NCBI GenBank assembly: GCA_026414765.1
Contig: JAOAIJ010000052.1
Span: forward strand, 1 to 64,000
DNA length: 64,000 bases
Direction of reading: 5' to 3'
Origin: Clostridia bacterium
GTDB taxonomy: Bacteria > Bacillota > Clostridia > Acetivibrionales > DSM-27016
The notes under the pieces are model-generated. The model made no database searches. It saw nothing but the letters and a program-made list of their open reading frames with translations, and was not told the origin of the DNA. The translations under genes and the position numbers were made by a program. Of this stretch, positions 36,359 to 45,345 are shown piece after piece; position 1 is the stretch's first letter; the number at the start of each line of letters is the position of its first letter.

Positions 36359-37897
36359 TTGAGGAAGTTTTTTTTATTAACGGTTATTGTTTTGATATTT
36401 GCAAACTTTACTGGATGCGGTAGCACATCACTGGATACCAGTAACAGGATTGTTGCTCCGCAAAACAGCTTAATACCTATTCAGGGGAAATGGCTAATCG
36501 AAGAATGCATAAACAAGAGTGATGATAAGGCAATAAACAAATCAGATGATTGGATAGGAAAAACGGCTAAATTTTCGCAGGACTCAATTACTGTTGGCGA
36601 TGCGGCTTTTAACAATATCAGTTATAAGGTTAAGCAGGTAAACGCGGAAGAATACTTCCTTCATAAGTTTAGTGGGCCTGTAGAAAAGCTGGGAATAAAG
36701 GATTCAAATACACAGATAGTTACCGTGTTTTCTCAGGATAAATTCCTGTATGAATTTGCGAAAATTGGAAAAGACAGATTTGTTGCTAATATTGATAATG
36801 ATTATTTCTGGCTGAGAAAAATAGACTCCGATGTTGATGGGAGCCTGACCAGAGAGGCACTAAGCAGGAGTGAAACCATAATAAAGCGAGGAGCAGAAGA
36901 AAGGCAATCCTTAAGGTCAGGTATTTTGCTTGGGATACGTACGCCTGTTAAGACAGAAAGAAATGAACAGTCAGACAGTATAAATGCATACACATATAAA
37001 ACCCTTTGGATAGCATACGATAACGGTTATGTACGTCCGGTACTGGAAGCAAAGAATTTATTTCTTCCACGTAAAAATGGCTTTTGGAAGTTGGAAGTAC
37101 ATGAAAAAGCAGGCAAAAAAAGTTTGGAAGACATACTTGTTGCTTACAGCATATCAAAAAACGTTTTGGTTGAAAAGGCAGAAGATGTGGAGGAAAATGA
37201 GTTTTGGGTAGATAAGGATGGAGTTATCCGTAAAGCTATTCAGTATGCAGGCAACGATTATGTTGCTATAGAAAATGCAGGCAGCGGAGGGTATAAAAAT
37301 AATACAAAAACATGGAGCCATAATAAACTTCAGGTATTACCTGTTGACAGTATAGCAAACACAGAGGGAATTGACATAACTGATATTGCGGGAGAAAATG
37401 GAAGAATGGCTATGGAAAGAGCAGTAAATAACCTGCTTGAAACCTATGGTGATCCGCAATTAAGGGATATTGACAAAGAAAGCTATAAGAATAATTTTGG
37501 ATTATACAGAAAGACTGGTCATTGGTTCTTTAAGGGAAGGTTGAATTTTGGCCAGAAAGCGCAAATTCCCTTTATAGATTTCAATATAAATTTAATACCG
37601 CCAACGGAGCTGATTGCCTATGATATTCTTAATCTGCAATGGACGCATGTAAAAGACCGGATACCGGAAGCTGTAGATGCTTTCACCTCACCAAACAATG
37701 ATATGGCTGTTATTCAGACAAAAGACCAGATTCTTATATACGGGATCTCAGGTGAGAAACTGTCGGAAGTTCCTCTGAAAAAAGTCAATCTTGGTAAGGG
37801 AGAATCAGTAGTAATGGCAGAATGGGCTGTTGATTATTATGTAAACAGATGGGAAAGCATATTTATCAAGAATAACATAACAAAAGAAGCAAGGTAA
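36359..37897 (+). CDS. Lipoprotein of unknown function
   Basis: I do not recognise the family. The 512-aa product begins with a lipoprotein signal (hydrophobic stretch then F-T-G-C, cysteine at residue 20). The mature part is soluble and extracytoplasmic, and the middle part (about 35-150) looks like a small beta-rich module. The TTG start lies one base after the kinase stop, with AAGGAGG six bases before it, so it is translated with the two-component system. It is likely the target or accessory of that system. A convergent terminator separates it from the parvulin gene. Confidence 0.75.
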   Translation: MRKFFLLTVIVLIFANFTGCGSTSLDTSNRIVAPQNSLIPIQGKWLIEECINKSDDKAINKSDDWIGKTAKFSQDSITVGDAAFNNISYKVKQVNAEEYFLHKFSGPVEKLGIKDSNTQIVTVFSQDKFLYEFAKIGKDRFVANIDNDYFWLRKIDSDVDGSLTREALSRSETIIKRGAEERQSLRSGILLGIRTPVKTERNEQSDSINAYTYKTLWIAYDNGYVRPVLEAKNLFLPRKNGFWKLEVHEKAGKKSLEDILVAYSISKNVLVEKAEDVEENEFWVDKDGVIRKAIQYAGNDYVAIENAGSGGYKNNTKTWSHNKLQVLPVDSIANTEGIDITDIAGENGRMAMERAVNNLLETYGDPQLRDIDKESYKNNFGLYRKTGHWFFKGRLNFGQKAQIPFIDFNINLIPPTELIAYDILNLQWTHVKDRIPEAVDAFTSPNNDMAVIQTKDQILIYGISGEKLSEVPLKKVNLGKGESVVMAEWAVDYYVNRWESIFIKNNITKEAR

Positions 37898-37902
37898 AAA
37901 AT

Positions 37903-37932
37903 AGAGGCAGTTCCGTTAATTGGACTGCCTCT
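37903..37932. terminator. Bidirectional terminator between convergent genes
   Basis: AGAGGCAGT(T)CC pairs with GGACTGCCTCT. On the minus strand the hairpin is followed by ATTTTTTAC, the better T-run, so it serves the parvulin gene best and may also stop the plus-strand operon. Confidence 0.75.
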
Positions 37933-37936
37933 CCTG

Positions 37937-38686
37937 CTACTCGCAAATCTTTACTTCATACTTTTCCTTCAGTTCATTGACCTTGGTAAAGAAAACCGAC
38001 TCCTGTTTATCAGCGATCAATTGCTGATTAATTTGTCCTTTTACTTCATCGAGAGATTTTTCAGACACAGGGCTTTTATCCAGAACCTTGATAATGTGGT
38101 AGCCAAATTGTGTTTTTACTGGTCCGCTTACTTGACCTATATCGGTTTCAAATGCCGCCTTTTCAAACTCAGGTACCATTCTGCCACGTGTGAAGAAACC
38201 AAGATCACCGCCATTGGATTTTGAAGGACAACTTGAATATCTTTCAGCTGCTTCCTCAAATGAAAGTCCGCCGTTTATTTCACTTAAGATTTCCGATGCC
38301 TTTTCCTCCGAACTAACCAGAATATGACTTGCTTTTATACTTTCCTGATTAACGAATAGTTGCTTGTTTTGCTCGTAATAGTCAGATATTTCCTTATCAC
38401 TTACTGTGATATTGGCAAGTAACTTGCTTATGGCATATTGCTTTAGGTAGCTTGTTTTCATTTTTTCAATTTCTGCTTTGTATGCAGCATCATTATCGAT
38501 ACCCTTTTCAATGGCGTCAAGAAAGAACAGCTCCTGATTGATAAGCTCCTGCAATACCCTCTTTCTTCCGTTAGGTGAATCGAGCCTCTTTGAAGATTGG
38601 GGGTCAAGAGTTTTGAGTAAAAATTCCACGTCGCCTTGGGTAATCTGTCTGTCTCCCACTGTTGCCAGAACCTGATTGTTGCTCAT
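37937..38686 (-). CDS. PpiC-type (parvulin) peptidyl-prolyl isomerase
   Basis: A 249-aa protein with an N-terminal chaperone-like helical part (SurA_N-like, about 1-110) and a rotamase domain (about 112-220). Its parvulin motifs are A-S-H-I-L-V, A-x-x-Y-S-x-C-P-S, G-G-D-L-G-F-F and F-G-Y-H-I-I-K-V. There is no signal peptide or lipobox, unlike PrsA, so it is probably cytoplasmic. AAAGGAG stands before the ATG. It is a single gene transcribed opposite to its neighbours. It is a folding helper by family; clients are unknown. Confidence 0.93.
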   Translation of the reverse strand: MSNNQVLATVGDRQITQGDVEFLLKTLDPQSSKRLDSPNGRKRVLQELINQELFFLDAIEKGIDNDAAYKAEIEKMKTSYLKQYAISKLLANITVSDKEISDYYEQNKQLFVNQESIKASHILVSSEEKASEILSEINGGLSFEEAAERYSSCPSKSNGGDLGFFTRGRMVPEFEKAAFETDIGQVSGPVKTQFGYHIIKVLDKSPVSEKSLDEVKGQINQQLIADKQESVFFTKVNELKEKYEVKICE

Positions 38687-38853
38687 GATTTAGTCTCCTT
38701 TATAAAAATAGTTGCCTACAGTTAAACGTCTATATTGAATAATAACAATTAATACTGCGTCGGATTAAATGTAGATGCGGTGTATATCATATCAAAAAAC
38801 CAGCTATATGTCCAATAAACATATTTTACTCTTATGACTTTTACGCATGGAAA

Positions 38854-38900
38854 AAACTCTGTTAAGATGTTATATTAAATATAACATCTTAACAGAGTTT
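38854..38900. repeat. Perfect 21-bp inverted repeat
   Basis: Bases 38854-38874 (AAACTCTGTTAAGATGTTATA) pair perfectly with 38880-38900 around a five-base loop, only 25 bases before the next gene's start. Read on the minus strand it is followed by TTTTTCC, so it could end antisense transcripts. On the plus strand it would sit in the leader of the kinase mRNA or act as an operator. Confidence 0.85.
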
Positions 38901-38925
38901 AATCTTGTAATAGTGGGGGATGATG

Positions 38926-40068
38926 ATGGGAGCAGGTAAATTTAAATCTGAGGTCTTTGCGCGCTTGTTTATCATTTCTATGGCTGCTTCAGGTACTGTA
39001 TGGGGTAACGCTGATCTCTCTACTTCTGCCTATATGGCTTTAATGCTGCTTTTTATCATTAATTCCCAAGTAAGAGTAAACTTTCTTAGGGATAAGCTGA
39101 TCATTATCTCGATTTTTGTTGACCTGGGTCTGATATACTATTTGAACAACAGCTATACCGGTCTTTCGTATCTGCTTCTGCTGGTAACCATACTGGACAG
39201 CCTGACTTTGCTGCAAGGTGAAGCATACATTATTATTACTATTATTCTGGGTATGCTGGGGTATTTCATCAAGTCAAAAAGTATTGAATCCGTTTTTCTT
39301 ATTACAGCAGTGTTCGTGATTGCATTCGTCTTTGCCATGCAGTTAAAGAAGCTGCACAGTAGTTTTAAAGAGGTTGAAGAGCTATATGATCAAAACAGAA
39401 AATACAGTTATCAGGTGGAAGATGCCAAGAAAAGGCTTGAAGAGTATATGAAAAAGATTGAAAGTGTATCACAGCTTGAGGAAAGAAACCGGATTTCGCA
39501 GGAAATACACGATACACTGGGACATAAGCTTACAGGAGTGCTAATGCAACTGGATGCCGCTATCAGGGTAGCGGAAGTGGATAGCGAAAAGGGAAAACAT
39601 ATAATTTATTCTGTGAGGGAGAACATGGAAGCATGTGTGGAAATTCTGAGACAGACAGTAAGAAATATAAATCCCAAAGATTATACAAACAGGATATTAT
39701 CAATTCAGCAAATGATTGAAGATTTCAGGAGAGCAACCGGTATAGATGTCACCTTTAGTATTGCAGGAGCACCAGTAAAACTATATCCAAGCGCGGAAAT
39801 TGCGCTGTATAAAAACTGTCAGGAAGCAATAACAAATGCAGTAAGGCATGGAAATGCGAAAAAAATTGAAGTAGTGCTGAAATACCTGGAAAAAAGTGTA
39901 GAGATGACAGTTAAGGATGATGGGAGCGGCTGTAAGGAGGTAATAAATGGGATAGGCATAAAGGGAATGGAGGAGAGAGTATCACTTCTGGGAGGAAAGC
40001 TCATGATTTCCGCAGCCAATGGCTTTGAGGTGAGAACGGTTATACCTGTCAGCAATGAATGTATATAA
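38926..40068 (+). CDS. NarL-type sensor histidine kinase (HisKA_3)
   Basis: A 380-aa kinase with about five to six N-terminal transmembrane helices (10-145), a coiled coil (about 150-185), a HisKA_3 domain with H195 (E-R-N-R-I-S-Q-E-I-H-D-T-L-G-H) and a C-terminal HATPase domain (N-A-V-R-H-G, D-D-G-S-G, G-I-G-I-K-G-M-E-E-R). The architecture resembles DesK/LiaS-type sensors that read membrane state. Three ATGs lie in frame (38920, 38923, 38926); GGGGG at 38915-38919 best fits 38926. It is followed by its regulator and an ABC exporter. Confidence 0.9.
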   Translation: MGAGKFKSEVFARLFIISMAASGTVWGNADLSTSAYMALMLLFIINSQVRVNFLRDKLIIISIFVDLGLIYYLNNSYTGLSYLLLLVTILDSLTLLQGEAYIIITIILGMLGYFIKSKSIESVFLITAVFVIAFVFAMQLKKLHSSFKEVEELYDQNRKYSYQVEDAKKRLEEYMKKIESVSQLEERNRISQEIHDTLGHKLTGVLMQLDAAIRVAEVDSEKGKHIIYSVRENMEACVEILRQTVRNINPKDYTNRILSIQQMIEDFRRATGIDVTFSIAGAPVKLYPSAEIALYKNCQEAITNAVRHGNAKKIEVVLKYLEKSVEMTVKDDGSGCKEVINGIGIKGMEERVSLLGGKLMISAANGFEVRTVIPVSNECI

Positions 40069-40109
40069 ATCTAATATTTCTTTATTGAAGGGCCGGGAGG
40101 AATTAACAG

Positions 40110-40760
40110 ATGCCAATAAATGTATTACTTGTAGATGATGAAGATCTGATAACCAACAGCTTAAAAATCATTCTTGAATTGGAGCAGGACATAAAGGTTG
40201 CAGGTACTTGCAGCAATGGTGATGAGGCTTACCGCAGGGTTTTATCGGTACCGGAAACGGATGTGATTCTGATGGATATCAGAATGCCGGTATGCGATGG
40301 GGTACTTGCCACAAAAAAGATAATCGAAGTGCGGCCTGATGTTAAGATAATAATACTCACCACTTTTAATGATGATGAATATATATTCGAGGCATTGAAA
40401 AATGGAGCAAAAGGATATCTGCTGAAAAGTATCTCCCCTGATAAAATCATAGAAGCAATAAAGATAGTATATCAGGGAAATCTTTTAATACATCCGGATG
40501 TAGCTCTGAAGCTGTCAGGTATGCTTAATAAGGAAAATCAGAGTAAGGTCATGGATAATCTAAGCATTTGCGATTTGACGGATATGGAAAAAGATATTGT
40601 AAAGCTGATATCAGATGGGATGACTAATAAGGAAATTGCAGATAAAGTATATTTAAGTGAAGGTACGGTTAAGAACAAAATATCAGATATACTTGAAAAG
40701 CTTGGACTAAGGGATAGGACTCAGATAGCAATTTTTTATCTGAAAGGTGGGAGGCTGTAA
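40110..40760 (+). CDS. NarL/FixJ-family response regulator
   Basis: A 216-aa regulator: receiver (1-125) with D9-D10, phosphoacceptor D56 (I-L-M-D-I-R-M-P) and K105-region lysine, then a LuxR-type HTH (about 150-210; L-T-D-M-E-K-D-I-V-K-L-I, M-T-N-K-E-I-A-D, V-K-N-K-I-S). It works with the preceding kinase. A terminator follows, and then a perfect palindrome ahead of an ABC exporter operon, which is the likely target of this dimeric regulator (inference). Confidence 0.93.
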   Translation: MPINVLLVDDEDLITNSLKIILELEQDIKVAGTCSNGDEAYRRVLSVPETDVILMDIRMPVCDGVLATKKIIEVRPDVKIIILTTFNDDEYIFEALKNGAKGYLLKSISPDKIIEAIKIVYQGNLLIHPDVALKLSGMLNKENQSKVMDNLSICDLTDMEKDIVKLISDGMTNKEIADKVYLSEGTVKNKISDILEKLGLRDRTQIAIFYLKGGRL

Positions 40761-40791
40761 GGTAGCTTCATAAAAATAAATCAATGATGTG

Positions 40792-40830
40792 GGTTAAAGT
40801 GAAACAAAAAATCGCTTTAACCTTTTTTTT
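40792..40830 (+). terminator. Terminator after the NarL-type regulator
   Basis: GGTTAAAGTGA pairs with TCGCTTTAACC (one mismatch) and is followed by eight T residues. Confidence 0.88.
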
Positions 40831-40850
40831 GCTAAGCTTTGTTAGAATGA

Positions 40851-40878
40851 CTCAAGTCATTTCATGAAATGACTTGAG
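40851..40878. promoter_or_regulatory. 28-bp perfect palindrome, candidate operator
   Basis: The half-site CTCAAGTCATTTCA (40851-40864) is followed at once by its exact complement to 40878 with no spacer. It lies between the regulator's terminator and the ABC operon start at 40951. A spacer-free palindrome is more like a protein-binding operator than an RNA hairpin. Confidence 0.7.
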
Positions 40879-40950
40879 GGCATGGAAGGTAAGTGGAGGG
40901 AGAGTTATTATATAATTGTAAGGGAAAGTTTTGAAAGGACGGGGGATAGT

Positions 40951-41886
40951 ATGGCATTGATAATGATAAAAGATCTGGTAAAAAGATATGGAAATTACCT
41001 CGCTGTAGATAATATTAATCTGACTATTGAGGAAGGAGAGATATTCGGACTCCTTGGCCCTAACGGTGCGGGCAAAAGTACCACTATAAAAATGATGATG
41101 GGACTTCTGAAACCAAATAGCGGAGAGATAAGCATAAACCGAATGGATATCCGAAAGGAATCATTAGAGGTTAGAAGGATACTCGGGCTAGTACCGCAGG
41201 ATATAGCTGTATATGAGGATATATCTGCAAAAGAAAATATTGAATACTTCGGAAAACTCTACGGTATAAGAGGAAGGCTGCTGAAAGACAGGGTAGATGA
41301 AGCTTTGGAGTTTTGTGGTCTGACAGATAAAAGAAAAGAAAAACCAAAGAAATTTTCTGGTGGTATGAAAAGAAGACTAAATATAGCATGTGCCATAGTC
41401 CATCAGCCAAAGATCATTATTATGGATGAGCCGACTGTGGGTATCGATCCTCAGTCAAGAAACCATATACTTGAGTCTGTTAAAGAGCTTAATAAGAGAG
41501 GCTCGACAATCATATATACAAGCCACTATATGGAAGAAGTCGAGAGCTTGTGCGATAGAGTCGGAATTATTGACCATGGCAAGCTGATAGCCTGCGGAGT
41601 AAAGAACGAACTTAAAAAGCAGGTGGCTTCAGATGAATTAATTGCCATTGAAGCTACCGATATACGTTTTAATCCTATTGAGGAGCTTAAAAAGGTTCAT
41701 GGGGTAAAAAATGTAGTATTGAATGAGAATATGATAGAAATCAGTACGTCAAATACCCAGGAAAATCTGCAGGATGTGCTGTATGTCCTCTCTAAAGGCA
41801 ATGTCAGGGTGAAGAGCATAAGTCTTAAGGAACCTGACCTGGAAAGTGTGTTTTTAGCACTAACCGGAAGAAATCTAAGAGATTGA
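40951..41886 (+). CDS. ABC transporter ATP-binding protein (NatA/DrrA type)
   Basis: A 311-aa ATPase: Walker A G-P-N-G-A-G-K-S-T-T, signature F-S-G-G-M-K-R-R, Walker B I-I-I-M-D-E-P-T-V-G-I-D-P-Q-S-R, H-switch in T-S-H-Y-M, plus a ~90-residue C-terminal regulatory tail as in DrrA/NatA ATPases. GGGGGA sits just before ATG 40951; longer readings from 40882 lack a ribosome site. It drives the two permeases that follow as one operon. Regulation by the adjacent NarL-type pair is likely. Confidence 0.92.
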   Translation: MALIMIKDLVKRYGNYLAVDNINLTIEEGEIFGLLGPNGAGKSTTIKMMMGLLKPNSGEISINRMDIRKESLEVRRILGLVPQDIAVYEDISAKENIEYFGKLYGIRGRLLKDRVDEALEFCGLTDKRKEKPKKFSGGMKRRLNIACAIVHQPKIIIMDEPTVGIDPQSRNHILESVKELNKRGSTIIYTSHYMEEVESLCDRVGIIDHGKLIACGVKNELKKQVASDELIAIEATDIRFNPIEELKKVHGVKNVVLNENMIEISTSNTQENLQDVLYVLSKGNVRVKSISLKEPDLESVFLALTGRNLRD

Positions 41887-41898
41887 GAGGTGAAAGGG

Positions 41899-42678
41899 AT
41901 GGCCGTATGGCATATAGCTGTTAAAAAGATAAAAACGATGCTGCTAAATCCTGTAATGATGCTGATTTTAGTAGGCTTACCTTTATTTCAGATGTTTATT
42001 ATGAAAACCATACTGGGAAGTTTTAATGTTGACAATTCAGGGCAAAAAGCAGAGGGTTTTGTGGAAGTGACACTGGTAGGTTTAAAGATTTCGCTGACAA
42101 GTCTGAATGCAGCTTCGACACTGGTACAGTTCTTGTTAGTTACCGGAGTTATTGGGGCATCTCTTTTTATTCAGGAAAGGGAAAAAAATATTTTGGTCAG
42201 GATTTTTTCTGTACCTGTAAGGAAAAGCCATATAGTTCTGGGAAACCTGATAGGGCAGGTATTAGTGACTGCACTGGTTGCAGCAGTTATAATTACTCTC
42301 AGCAGAATTGCTTTGGGAATCGACTGGGGTGAATCCTGGTTGGGGGTATTTGTGGTAACATTATTTGTTTTATATGTATCAACAGCTTTGGGATTTATAT
42401 TTTCCGGGTTGTTTAGAAGCTTTAAAGTAGCCAATGGTGTCATGATTTTCCTTATAATGTTTATGACGTTTTTATCCGGGGGGTTCAGCCTTGATGAGCA
42501 GTTTGACGCTACAAGCAGGTTTACCATAAATAAGTGGGCTTTTGACGCATATGCCAAGCTGATGGATGGGCAACCCATATGGAATGTTGTAACAAACCTT
42601 GCAGTACTGGCTGTGATCGGGACCGTATTATTGATTGCGGCATGTATAGTAAACAGGAGGGAAAATATATATGAATAG
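41899..42678 (+). CDS. ABC-2 type permease
   Basis: A 259-aa membrane subunit with about six helices and the ABC-2 hallmark R-E-K-N-I-L-V-R-I-F-S-V-P (E-R-E hydrophilic loop after helix 2), followed by a conserved F-L-S-G-G-F-S segment. The GTG at 41890 is in frame, but GAGAGG fits ATG 41899. It overlaps the next permease gene by 8 nt, indicating coupled translation of a heterodimeric exporter. Confidence 0.9.
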   Translation: MAVWHIAVKKIKTMLLNPVMMLILVGLPLFQMFIMKTILGSFNVDNSGQKAEGFVEVTLVGLKISLTSLNAASTLVQFLLVTGVIGASLFIQEREKNILVRIFSVPVRKSHIVLGNLIGQVLVTALVAAVIITLSRIALGIDWGESWLGVFVVTLFVLYVSTALGFIFSGLFRSFKVANGVMIFLIMFMTFLSGGFSLDEQFDATSRFTINKWAFDAYAKLMDGQPIWNVVTNLAVLAVIGTVLLIAACIVNRRENIYE

Positions 42679-43729
42679 CATAATTATTGCTTTAAACATA
42701 ATAAGAAGATTGGTTAAAGAAATCCCTGCTATAGGGTTCCTGATAATTTTCCCCATAATAGGTGCAATACTTGCTGTAGCCATGTCAGGATCAAAAACAG
42801 TATACAAGATAGGGATTGCCAATGTCTCTGCACCCGGGCATCAGCTCATACAGGCAATTGAAAATACAGGTAAATTCAGTGTGGTAACTTTAGATGAAAA
42901 TACTATAGAAAGCCAGGTGAAAAATAAAGGAATAAAAGCCGGCATTATTCTGCCTGAAGATTTTGCCAATAAGCTTGAAAACAAAAATGTGGGTAAAGTA
43001 AAGCTGATAGGCCGTCAGAATGAAAGTGTAATTATGGAACTGGACGGACTTATAAACGGATACATCGGAAGAATATATTCCGGTGAAAAGGTGGAGATAG
43101 AAAATAAGCCGGAGGCTAAAATAAACAATACTGATACCCCGAGAATGGCAATGGGATTCTTGACGATGTTTATGCTGCTGTTTCTGGGAAATGGGATGGG
43201 AATAATACTGGAAGACAAGGGGAAGAAGACCTTTATGAGAACTTTTTGTGCTCCTTTAAAAGAGTATGAAATGGTTCTTGGAAACGTACTTGCAAATATA
43301 GTACTGGGAGTTGTACAAATCATCCTGTTTCTGGTTGCTACTAAGTACCTTCTGGATATTGACTGGAAGATGCCTGTAATCTATGTGTTTGTAATAATGT
43401 TTGCATTCCTTATATCAGTAATGGGACTAAGCATAGGACTTATTGGTTTTATCAGAAGCAGCCAGATATACGCAGTAGCTAACTCACTGCTTGCAACAAT
43501 GACATGCATGCTGGGAGGAAGTTTTTTCAACATACAGTTCATGAATGATACGATGAAAAAGATTGCTAACTTCATGCCTCAAAAATGGGTGATGGAAGCA
43601 TTTGATAAGCTTGCGGCAGGCGGAACACTTGTGAATGTTAAGATTAACCTGCTAATACTACTGCTTTTTGGAGCTGCATTTTTCACATTCGGTGTGAAAG
43701 TGCTGAAACCTGTTGAGGAAGATCTATAA
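42671..43729 (+). CDS. ABC-2 type permease (ABC2_membrane_3 like)
   Basis: A 352-aa permease: N-terminal helix (about 15-38), a ~130-residue extracytoplasmic region, then five C-terminal helices (about 160-345). The loop G-K-K-T-F-M-R-T-F-C-A-P matches ABC-2 permeases of the YhgE/LinF-type exporters. GGAGGG precedes the ATG inside the previous gene. Together with the preceding ATPase and permease it forms a complete exporter. Confidence 0.9.
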   Translation: MNSIIIALNIIRRLVKEIPAIGFLIIFPIIGAILAVAMSGSKTVYKIGIANVSAPGHQLIQAIENTGKFSVVTLDENTIESQVKNKGIKAGIILPEDFANKLENKNVGKVKLIGRQNESVIMELDGLINGYIGRIYSGEKVEIENKPEAKINNTDTPRMAMGFLTMFMLLFLGNGMGIILEDKGKKTFMRTFCAPLKEYEMVLGNVLANIVLGVVQIILFLVATKYLLDIDWKMPVIYVFVIMFAFLISVMGLSIGLIGFIRSSQIYAVANSLLATMTCMLGGSFFNIQFMNDTMKKIANFMPQKWVMEAFDKLAAGGTLVNVKINLLILLLFGAAFFTFGVKVLKPVEEDL

Positions 43730-43742
43730 TATAAACAGTAAG

Positions 43743-43772
43743 AAAGCCTGACACTATTAGCCAGACTTTTAT
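43743..43772. terminator. Stem-loop between convergent genes
   Basis: AAAGCCTG (43743-43750) pairs with CAGACTTT with one non-Watson-Crick position that becomes a G-U pair on the minus strand. It overlaps the stop codon of the minus-strand gene. A modest terminator. Confidence 0.4.
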
Positions 43773-44413
43773 ACTGGTATTCCGTTTCTCAAACATAATA
43801 GACTTTTGAAGAAGATATTTTTGATATAGCGCACATTATTGCTTATCTCATTTAGTAATCTGAAAATCAGCTTAGTATACGAATCAGTATCGGAAGCCAT
43901 TAGTGAGGATAATAAGAAATCGGATATGAAGTAAATAATGATAAGATATATTATAATAGGCTTAATTGTTTTTGAGATTTCACGGGCAGTATATCTGATA
44001 ATAGGATGAATTGCATATATCATTATGACAGCAATTGTTCCCCAGATAAGTGCATTTCTCAAACATACCCTTCCTGCAATATTGAAAGGTTCATTACTAT
44101 AATTCCACAGGATTTGATTAAAAGCCTTTTCCATTATATATGCCGACACATATTCTACTAGCGTGGTGGATATGGCGGCGCAGGAGAAAAGTAAGAATAT
44201 ATTGTGTTTGCACCGTCTTAAAAGCATAATTACGGACAATGCTCCAAATCCATATACACAACAGAAAGGGCCTGTCAGGAATCCTCTGTTTACCAGACGG
44301 CCCTCGCTGAGGGATACGTATATGACCTCTATACACCATCCTACGAAGGAATAGACTAAAAAGTAAATAATCAATTTATAAAATCTGTTACCGGAAAAAC
44401 TGGTATCTGACAT
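43769..44413 (-). CDS. CmpB-like putative ABC transporter membrane protein
   Basis: A 214-aa protein with about five helices, matching the Firmicutes family annotated as putative ABC-transporter type IV (CmpB, PF06541). Seen: F-V-G-W-C-I-E-V-I-Y near residue 20, then N-R-G-F-L-T-G-P-F-C-C-V-Y-G-F-G, both strongly conserved in the family, and a later L-V-E-Y-V-S-A. No ATPase is encoded with it and function is unknown. It lies 136 bp downstream of the minus-strand ABC-2 genes. The ribosome site is weak (AGGATG). Confidence 0.82.
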   Translation of the reverse strand: MSDTSFSGNRFYKLIIYFLVYSFVGWCIEVIYVSLSEGRLVNRGFLTGPFCCVYGFGALSVIMLLRRCKHNIFLLFSCAAISTTLVEYVSAYIMEKAFNQILWNYSNEPFNIAGRVCLRNALIWGTIAVIMIYAIHPIIRYTAREISKTIKPIIIYLIIIYFISDFLLSSLMASDTDSYTKLIFRLLNEISNNVRYIKNIFFKSLLCLRNGIPV

Positions 44414-44549
44414 GGGGACACATCCTGCCTGAAGACCTCTTCTATATCTTATGAGTTAAAACAAAGTGATGTTACTGATAGAAAAGGTGGACAGATTCCA
44501 TATCATTTTGCAGCCTGAAGCTCCGTGACTTAAGAAATGAATCTGTATA

Positions 44550-45341
44550 TTAGTTGCCTGTGCTTTCGTAAATAGACATACCCTTTCGCCAAACCATGTA
44601 TGCCACAGCAAATAACACTACTGATACAATAATAGTACCTCCGGCAGCCACCAGAAGGCTGCTTTTCCCGATAAAGTAACTGGCTGGGAAAAATGCCGTA
44701 AAAGCAAAAGGGACTATGAAGGTAATCGTCCATTGTATTACTCTTGAATATATACTTATTGGGTATTTTGCAAAGTCACTGGTGGTATATGCCATCCACA
44801 TGATAGAATGGCTTTGCTTTATCCAGAATGCAAATGACCCAAAAAGCAGCTTTACTGATGTATAAATTAATGCACCAAATAAAACTAAAACTATAAAAAG
44901 TAATATATTTAAGGCACTCATATCTATATCCATATTTGAAGCAGACCAGAAAACCAGTATTGTACCAACTATCAATTCGCCGAAAGCATCCGGCTGAAAA
45001 ATCTCTGCGATAATTTGGAATAATGGATTTAGCGGGCGCAGGAGATATCTGTCAAAGTCTCCGCGGAGTACTAACCTGATACCTAAATGCCAGATGTTAT
45101 CCGTTAATAGATGGTCAACACCTCTCGGAAGTTGTGCAAAGCCATAGATAAACATTATCTGGTAAAAGTTCCACCCATTCAGATGAGGAATCCTCTGGAA
45201 AATTATATAAATAAAAATTATACCTGAAGCCTGTATAACAAAGAAGGATGCTAATCCTATAAAAAAGTCACCTTTATACTCCATCAATATTTTTAAATAT
45301 TGCAGTAGAAATTTGAAATACAACCGGATATATTTTTTCAT
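44550..45341 (-). CDS. ABC-2 type permease (PF06182 type), subunit 2
   Basis: A 263-aa membrane protein with about six helices. It has the pattern of PF06182 ABC-2 permeases: F-D-R-Y-L-L-R-P-L-N-P-L after helix 2, then a late W-x-I-T-F-I-V-P-F segment. An in-frame TTG at 45356 is rejected because TTGGAGG is the ribosome site for ATG 45341. It follows the partner permease by four bases. These ATPase-plus-two-permease sets are putative exporters with undefined substrate. Confidence 0.88.
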   Translation of the reverse strand: MKKYIRLYFKFLLQYLKILMEYKGDFFIGLASFFVIQASGIIFIYIIFQRIPHLNGWNFYQIMFIYGFAQLPRGVDHLLTDNIWHLGIRLVLRGDFDRYLLRPLNPLFQIIAEIFQPDAFGELIVGTILVFWSASNMDIDMSALNILLFIVLVLFGALIYTSVKLLFGSFAFWIKQSHSIMWMAYTTSDFAKYPISIYSRVIQWTITFIVPFAFTAFFPASYFIGKSSLLVAAGGTIIVSVVLFAVAYMVWRKGMSIYESTGN

Positions 45342-45345
45342 GTCT

